A program made the position numbers and the translations under genes. Positions 57,645-64,000 of a stretch of 64,000 nucleotides of DNA are shown one piece after another. Numbering within the stretch: position 1 is the first letter of the stretch; each line of letters starts with the position of its first letter. A model generated the notes under the pieces. That model was given only the letters and a program-made list of their open reading frames with translations, was not told where the DNA came from and made no database searches. Where the stretch lies: assembly GCA_963377175.1 (NCBI GenBank), contig CAUJNA010003319.1:31001-95000 (forward strand). Reading direction: 5' to 3'. The DNA comes from Effrenium voratum. Lineage: Eukaryota; Sar; Dinophyceae; Suessiales; Symbiodiniaceae.

Positions 57645-57815
57645 TCAAGGCAGCCAGCGCAATGGGCGACCTCTTTTCACCTGCGCCGCTTTGCCATGGG
57701 CGACCTCGAGCCGCAGTGCTCGCTGCGCAGCCAGCTGCGGGCAAGAGCAGCGGACAGCCGCAGCGTCGGCTTCGTCTGCAGCAGCCTGGGATCTGTTGGC
57801 GTGACGTGAGGGAAA
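57645..57815 (-). CDS. Candidate exon, Ala-rich helix
   Basis: In a GC-rich island the minus frame reads SQAAADEADAAAVRCSCPQL then AAQRALRLEVAHGKAAQ, with a possible acceptor (AGATCCCAG) before and a GTGAAA donor after. The piece is about 100 bp, helical and charged. The plus strand is open too, so the strand is not certain. No family is recognised. Confidence 0.35.
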   Translation of the reverse strand, partial: FPSRHANRSQAAADEADAAAVRCSCPQLAAQRALRLEVAHGKAAQVKRGRPLRWLP

Positions 57816-57819
57816 ATAA

Positions 57820-59595
57820 CAAATATCACATACCTGACCTCCCACATCCTCATGGAAGTCGACGAAGAGTCCCCCCCGAAACAGAAATCTTCCGGAGGGT
57901 GGGTACCTTTGCTAAATGTTTGTTGGCTAAATGGACTATTGCAATCGGATGCTTAACATGGATGACATGGCTAAGCTTTGATCCAATATGTTACCCTCCC
58001 TCCAAAAATCACGCATGCTGCATGCTGCAACAAAGCGTTTGGAAGACTATGGTCCTTTTGGGAAACCTCTATGTCCATTTCCCTCATTGTTGAGGGAGGG
58101 TGTGTCATCTAACTTCGCCTGCCGTGGAATGGCAGGTCAATGTACGAAGGAACATCAGAGCTCAGAAATCCGCTTGACACATCGTGAACGGACGCAGTGA
58201 ATTGTACCTAAATGGCGTATTCACACGGGCATCTAGCAATCTAAGTACTTAGGGATTTCAAATTGTCGGGCTTGTCACTCAATGCCAGGGGCGCAAAGCG
58301 CACAATGTGTTGGAGTGGTGAAGGGACATGACAGGTCAGCATGATTGAACAGGATAGGGTAGGGCTTCTGGGACTGCAGTGACATGCTTGGAAAAGGACA
58401 GGACCGCTGAACAGTGGGAAGGCATACAATTTCATGGCCACCTGTATGCGTCAAGCCTGGCCTGGGCAAGGACCAGAAAGCACTATAGGTGCCAACACGG
58501 GCTTGAACAAACTTACGCATTTTGACTAATGGCGACGCGATTTATCGGCACACACGCAAACACTTGCAAACACACCTCGAGCAACAGCAAAGCAAAACAA
58601 AAGCCAAACACCATGCAATAGTCAGAAACCCGAAAAAACCACAATCAGGTTTGCCCAACGTATCCCCAAGGTCTGCGTGCCGCCTAGCCGGTGATTTCCA
58701 CACCTGTGAGATCCGTCTTGTTCCGATCCTGCTTCAACCCCATGACACGGACTACATGTCTCTAATGTGCGTGTGGGGCCCGCTTGAGTTGTTCTCCTAA
58801 TTCAGAGTCCTGTGACTGCTTCGAGGGTCGCATTGATAGAAAGTATTTTTGTGCCAGATCAACGCCTTATTTACTTTTAAGGGCTATGTATCTTCCCGCT
58901 GCAGGCCTTAGGTCCTAAAATGCCTGGTCCCAAAACCATCGATTTTGTTGAATGAAGCTCTTATTTCTTTTTACAGGCCAAACAATTCCAAAGCGGGTGC
59001 CCCACAAGAGACCTGATCCGCTTCAGTCTGACTGTTTTGAGAAACTCCCAGACCAAAGCCTTAGCAATTACTTTTAACGGATGGCCAAAGAGCGCTGAAA
59101 TCTGGAAACCTGAGAGTGGCAATACTAAATTGAGCATTTGCAAGTCGAAGTCGGACCCAGACCTTCCGAAATTCCCACTAAAGAGCCCCTCTGACTGTTG
59201 GCACTGTTCACGAGGGTCTATTAAAGCAGACCCAACATTACACATTTCGGCGGGCAGTGAGTCAAGTAGGGAGCTGGACCAGCACATCCCGGAGCTTCCA
59301 TCCTGACAATGGAGAAAAGCCATGGATTGTGAACTGTAGAACTTAAGTGACCTACAAATACTGCAGCGCGTGAAATCTTCACGAGTGCGATGTTGATACA
59401 GATCTTTCTTGCTGCACTGTAGATCTCTCTCCCCACCCGGACTGAGGCCTCAAAAAAAGCGGCCGCTCTCAAGCCTTCTAGCCATGGCAACCTGTGAACC
59501 CGTATGGCAAAGCTTCCACTTGCCGCGATTCTATGCAACGGTTCATGTGCCACTCCCCTTCATCCCCCTGTGCTCGCAATCCGATATCACAAGCA
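57820..59595. other. No supported gene
   Basis: Open frames are at most 120 codons and none is convincing. No repeats longer than a few units were noticed. Confidence 0.35.
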
Positions 59596-59598
59596 ATA

Positions 59599-59922
59599 CC
59601 TAGGTCTTCCATTTGGGTGTATACTTTTTGAAGCTCTGGGCAAATTGGCGCTGCTTTCAGATTCGTAGCCGAAAAACATGAAATGAGCGGGAAATCTTGA
59701 CTGGGCAGGATTTGGCAAGTTTTCTCCAGAAAATGAGCGGACATCGGCGGGAAATGAGCGAAAATCAGTGGGAAATGAGTGGAGATTGGCGGACACACGC
59801 CAGAGCAATTTTCCAATTGAGTGTTTTGTGTTTTCTAATTCCGCGTTTTTGGGTGAACTGAGCGTTTGTTTTGCGCGAAACGGAAAAAATACCAAAAACG
59901 AGTGCCCAGGGAAAGACCTAGG
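59599..59922. mobile_element. MITE-like element, copy B
   Basis: 324 bp, clearly related to the element at 51.0 kb. It begins CCTAGGTCTTCC and ends GGAAAGACCTAGG, which form terminal inverted repeats. The left flank is TA, the right flank CA, so the TA duplication has probably mutated. The interior carries ATGAGCGGACATCGGCGGG and an extra tandem piece (about 30 bp) not found in copy A. Confidence 0.7.
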
Positions 59923-60630
59923 CATCAAGGCCTGCAGGGTGGCAAGCGCGAACAGCCAGGGGCCCTGGCCACGAGACCCGGCCTGCAGGACAGGCCAAGT
60001 CAGACCAGCAGCTTGGCTCGCCCCGCTGGATGTTCGCCAGCAGCCTGCGTCACGCACAGCATTGCCCAAATCTATGCGGCTCGGGGAAGCAGTGGCTCAA
60101 CGGGAAAGCAACGGAACCCTGTCAGACTTCCATGCGAGAGACTCTGCATAAGTTGCTGCATGAATGCGCATGCCTCCCTCGAACAATGCAGTGGCCCGCG
60201 AGAAAAATACCTCCACAATAGATGACCAGGGCAAATGCCGGAATTTCGGCAGCCCACGGCTAAACATGTCATCCATGCGGATACCATGTCAACTTGCCAT
60301 TGATCCCTCTCTCGGGGCGGTGCCTTGCCATGCTAAGGCCACGCCCGGAGACGTCGCGGAACAGGTACAGACCCGAAACGAGCTCCTTAGTTTACACACC
60401 CAGCCATACTTTAGCAAAACCTGAAAGCCCAACAGTCAAGAACACAGCAGGCAAAGAAGCAGCACAAGCCACTGGGACCTTCGCTTAGGAGAGCACAGTT
60501 TCCGGAAATGTAAGATACGAGAGCGCAGGGAAAATTGAAAGAACGTGAAACAAATGATTCAGTTGCAAAACATGGACCTACGCTTTTGCCACGTCATCGC
60601 TGAATTTGAGCTTGTTTGAGCTGGAGCTGC

Positions 60631-63299
60631 CCAGGCCGTCACAGCCGCTGCCCAGCAGTCCGCCGGCTTGCCACGGTACTGCCCGGAGAAGGTTTCTGGG
60701 GCAGAGTACCGCCTCATGCGCCAGGCTAAACGAGAGACATGTCTTTCTGGATATGTTTGAATGCCACAGAATTCACACGCACATAATGCACAGTCAGGCA
60801 GTCAGTCCGCCAGTTACTGTAGTTAGTTGCTTGCTTATTGTAGTTGATTGGTCGGTTCATTCCGTAGCCAGTCAGTTGGCTACGTAGCTACTTAGCTTGC
60901 TAGTTTGCTTAGTTCGTTCGCCAGGCAAGTAGCAAACTTCCTAGCTAGTCATCCTGTGCTAGTCGGCCAAACAGTCATCGTCGCAAACTAGCAAGTTAGA
61001 TAGCTAGGGCAGTAGCTACCTGACCTGCTGGCTATAACGAGTTACCAACTTGTCATCCTTGGCTAGGAAGAAAGTCAGTTATCCTTAGCTGGTTGGCAAA
61101 TTTAGAGCTAGCTAGCTAATTAGCTAGTTTGCTGCGAAGCTAGCTGGTTGTTACATATTTATTCTCGAGATATTTAGGGAGCTAGGTCTATTTGTTGATC
61201 AGCCGGCCGAGAGTCCGCAAAGGGTTCACCAGTATCCGAAGCCCCCAAAATACAAAGGTTCAAAGTGCCTCAGCCTTTTAGATAGCTTAAACCAAAGTGC
61301 ACACTTGAAGGCATGCGGAAGAGGCGAAGTCATGCACAGCGCCACGTTGTTGGCCCCCCCTTCTTTTTCCCGGCACTTTTCCTAGCTCTTTCACGCGCTT
61401 GGCTATCTAAGATAGGCTATCTACCTCTATTTATTATTTGATTTTGCTTTCTCTCATTCTCTCTCTCTCTCTCGCTCTCTTTCTCCATCCATCTATCTAT
61501 CTGCCAATCTTTACACTTATCTTTCTTAGAGAGAGAGAGGGAGGGCTAGCTCGTTTAGTTCCAGTACTACGGAAGTGGATATTAAATTTTCGCTGACAAT
61601 GCCAATAAAGCTTGCAATCCCCGAACGCATCACATCCGGCTGATATTTAATGGAGCTGAAATGCAGGCAGTAGAACCCGAACCCAAGCCCCAAACTCTAA
61701 CACCCTGGAACCCTCAAGCCCTAAACGCATCACTGTGTTCGTTGTCAGGTTCTCCCAACTTCACCGGCACGTGCGTCTTCGCATGTCTTCGCATTTTCGT
61801 TCAAATCACACGTAGGTTTGTCTTTGTTCTCGAGTTTGTTTTGTCCCAAACCCCTCCCCCAGTCGCCGACCCAGACTTGTTAGCGACTTCTATGCTGATT
61901 GTAAGTTCACAGCCATTTTGTGTTGACAATTTACATGTTGCTTGCAGACATATTGTTTCCGTGCGCCGTTTCCGTGTTGAATTGCACAAATCAGACAAAT
62001 CCTTGAACAAAAGCTGAAACGTCGAGTGAACGTGTGTGTGTGTGTGTGTGCGGCCAAGAGGGAGGACCGAACTGGAAACCAGGTCGACCCACTGCTATTC
62101 CCACTGCTATTCATGCATGTATATAGATATATATTTCAATGTGCACATGTGTTCCCCCGGCAATTCTTAACCCGGGTTGTCACTCGTAGGGAAAGCGCCT
62201 GCACACAGGAGACAACACCGCAAACAAGGACATATAAAAGAAACCCAACCCAACACGCATACAGCACGCGCACATGCGCACACACACGTACGCGGAGGAA
62301 ACACGGGCTTAAACAGCATACAGCAATGCTAAGACACGCCCACATAGACGTGCACAAGCACAAACGACTTCAGTTCAACCATAAAGAAACAACACATACT
62401 GACAATGCATGAAGTGGAAAACAGTCTGGCGCAAAGAAACAAACCTGCCATCTTAGCCCTAGTCCAAGCACACAGGGAAGCCAAGCAGCAAATTCATGGC
62501 GAGGGCGCCTTCCACTACAATCATTTGTACAGCTTTTCATGATCATAACTCCCTCCATTTTCCTTAGCAAGCGCTATGCAAGTGTGCTCGTAACCTCCGC
62601 CCAGAACTTGAGCAAAAGCCGCATGGCCAAAAGATCCTTGTGCTGAGATCAGTGACTGGATTGCCCGAATTTGTCACAGGCGTGATGTGAAGCCGCCTGA
62701 ACTTGCATCGAACCCGATTGGAAAAGATATATGATGCCCATCTGTGAAGGCGTCAACACGCGACAATGCGGACTCAAGGATTCCTTCCTTCAGTAGTCAC
62801 AAGGATCCTTGTGACGTTGGCAAAGGCCCCTCTACTCGGAAGACCTCAGGCATTCATGACAAATCACGAGGAAAAGCTGAGCTGAATGCAAAGCTTGGCT
62901 TGTAGAACACTGACTTAGGCAGCTTCACTAACCTTGAGCAGCCTTTTTGCGTGAGTGGCGTGGTTCACAGTGCCACTGAATATAGCTGCGCCATTCAGTC
63001 TCCTCTTGTCATCCCTACCGCACGCGCACACACATGCGTATTCATGTGTATCTATTCTTGCTCATGAGGGAATAATTTTATGCTTGGCACCACGCCAGAA
63101 GCTTGTTTTGAGTACCCGCAGTGGCAATTGCTTTCGAAGTTGGGTTTCCTAAGGCGCCTAGAAACCACGGCCACTGAGATCGGGACAGCGTCCCATCCGG
63201 CAGCGCGCCGGGCTGCGTGGCAAAGACTCCGTCGGCTGCGGCCAAGCCAAAGTCCGCCAGGCGCAGGGTGCCCGCAGAAGTGAGGAGAAGGTTTTCCAC
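60631..63299 (-). CDS. Ser/Thr protein kinase 3 fragments (DFG and APE exons)
   Basis: Two minus-strand exons of one probable kinase. 63299 to about 63185 follows a GGCCAG acceptor and reads VENLLLTSAGTLRLADFGLA: the catalytic-loop end (ENLLL) and DFG motif typical of CAMK/CMGC/SNF1-like kinases. 60725-60631 follows a TTTAG acceptor and reads RYSAPETFSGQYRGKPADCW then AAAVTAW: the APE motif and subdomain IX (AD.W...V), ending at a GC donor. A later piece, 60190-60140 (SREACAFMQQLMQ), could be the helix before the final Arg of the domain. About 2.4 kb separates DFG from APE. N-lobe exons are expected above 63,300 inside or beyond the CACAGAGA repeat. The substrate is unknown. Confidence 0.6.
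60785..61160. repeat. AGCT/AGTT-rich low-complexity tract
   Basis: About 370 bp of short words AGTT, AGCT, TAGC, GCTAGCTAGCTAATTAGCTAG, decayed and with no fixed period. Being self-complementary, it could fold extensively. It lies inside the long intron of kinase 3. Confidence 0.75.
61450..61545. repeat. (CT)n, (TATC)n and (GA)n cluster
   Basis: CTCTCTCTCTCTCTCG at about 61456-61480, TCTATCTATC at 61492-61502 and AGAGAGAGAGGGAGGG at 61529-61545. The CT and GA runs could pair as a hairpin. Confidence 0.9.
61675..61730. repeat. CCCTAAA-like words
   Basis: CCCAAGCCCCAAACTCTAAC and CCTCAAGCCCTAAACGC, a short telomere-like remnant. Confidence 0.5.
62031..62050. repeat. (GT)n microsatellite
   Basis: Ten GT units, inside the presumed kinase 3 intron. 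Confidence 0.95.
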
Positions 63300-63334
63300 C
63301 TGGCCAAGCAAAGCGGCATTTGAAGCTGGAGCCC

Positions 63335-63995
63335 GGCAGAGATACACGCAACTCACAGAGACTGACAGAGACACAGAGGGAGGCAGACACAAAGACACAT
63401 TGAGACACACAGGCGAGGAAGGACACAGAGACAATCAGGAAAACAGAGACATCCACAAAGACAGAGTCAGACACGGGCGCACAAACAACAAAGCAACAGC
63501 ACGGAGCCACACAGAAGCACACACAGAGAGGCACACAGAGACACGCTGAGACACACAGAGTCACACGGCAACACACAGACATAGACAGAGAGAGAGAGAG
63601 CCACATATAAAGACACATACACACAAGCACAAAATGCACAAAGAAACGGAGAGATTCCACACAAGGCTCACACATCACACATCTACATTGCACACAAAAC
63701 ATATCAAAACATACACCCACATATCTCCCAAAGACACAGAGACACACACAGACACCGAGACACAAAGAATCACAGAGACAAAGAGACACAGGAAGACAGA
63801 GACACTGACACAATGAGACACCGAAACGTAGGGCAGAGGAACAAACACACAGAAACAACACACACAGACCAGAACAGACCCACAGAAAAGGACACTCACA
63901 CACAACAAAAGAAGAGGCACAGACACGTAACACAAAAGCACACTGTCACACACAAACACATACACATAGATATCCCTATATATATAAATATCACA
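63335..63995. repeat. ACACAGAG-type low-complexity satellite
   Basis: About 660 bp of strongly strand-biased purine and AC-rich DNA (GACACAGAGACA, CACACAGA, AGAGAGAG). It has almost no T on the plus strand before 63,600, so the minus strand stays open for 293 codons of Cys/Val/Ser/Leu-rich phantom protein. It lies just upstream of the DFG exon of kinase 3, so probably in an intron, and runs to the window edge with TATATATA near 63978. Confidence 0.9.
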
Positions 63996-64000
63996 CACCC

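Noticed and set aside
63052..63933. 293-codon minus-strand open frame, the longest in the window
   Set aside because: It is made of CACAGAGA repeat translated into Cys/Val/Ser/Leu; only the short kinase exon at its lower end (63299-63185, another frame) is credible.
1..64000. tRNA, rRNA or spliced-leader RNA genes
   Set aside because: No B-box with paired stems, no rRNA core sequence and no full spliced-leader sequence was found on reading either strand.

Overview
This window reads as nuclear DNA from a eukaryote, most probably a dinoflagellate (Symbiodiniaceae-like). The evidence is direct but partial. No operons, ribosome-binding sites or long bacterial-type genes are visible. Coding signal comes as very short exons (21 to 125 bp) split by short introns. 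In the genes that can be followed, most introns begin with GC rather than GT and many are followed by G, a habit known from dinoflagellates. Degenerate TTTAGGG telomere-type repeats, minisatellites and simple repeats fill much of the rest. The assignment is an inference of about 75 percent; no rRNA, tRNA or marker gene confirms it.

Layout. 1-1,460: minus-strand kinase gene of the tyrosine-kinase-like (TKL) class, running off the left edge. 3,170-3,710: tandem repeat of about 65-75 bp. 6,290-6,550: CAG/CAC trinucleotide minisatellite. 9,039-9,462: unidentified minus-strand exons. 13,392-13,660: minus-strand exon resembling the end of a PP2C phosphatase, with catalytic positions changed. 15,699-18,141, perhaps to 19,045: a second TKL kinase, whose kinase domain can be followed almost completely through 13 exons; its exon map matches the first kinase nearly base for base. 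20.2-22.4 kb and 24.3-27.0 kb: scattered candidate exons. 28.6-28.9 kb: an exon starting with a signal peptide. 29,271-32,150: tandem array of about 850-bp units carrying acidic, Ser/Asp/Glu-rich exons. 32.3-33.3 kb: plus-strand candidate gene with a perfect splice donor. 36,180-37,135: telomere-like tract. 38.4-40.0 kb: minus-strand candidate exons. 41,014-41,229: small secreted protein. 46,425-50,655: satellite of about 115 copies of a 36-bp unit. 51,013-51,307 and 59,599-59,922: two members of a small inverted-repeat transposon (MITE) family. 60,631-63,299: fragments of a third kinase, of the Ser/Thr CAMK/CMGC-like type, with a long repeat-filled intron. 63,340-63,995: ACACAGAG-type low-complexity DNA.

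The only biochemical theme is protein phosphorylation (three kinases, one possible phosphatase remnant). Nothing shows that these genes act together; they look like members of the large kinase families of such genomes. Gene ends, first exons and many junctions cannot be settled without transcripts. Most candidate exons outside the kinases rest only on an open frame with protein-like composition and plausible splice sites.
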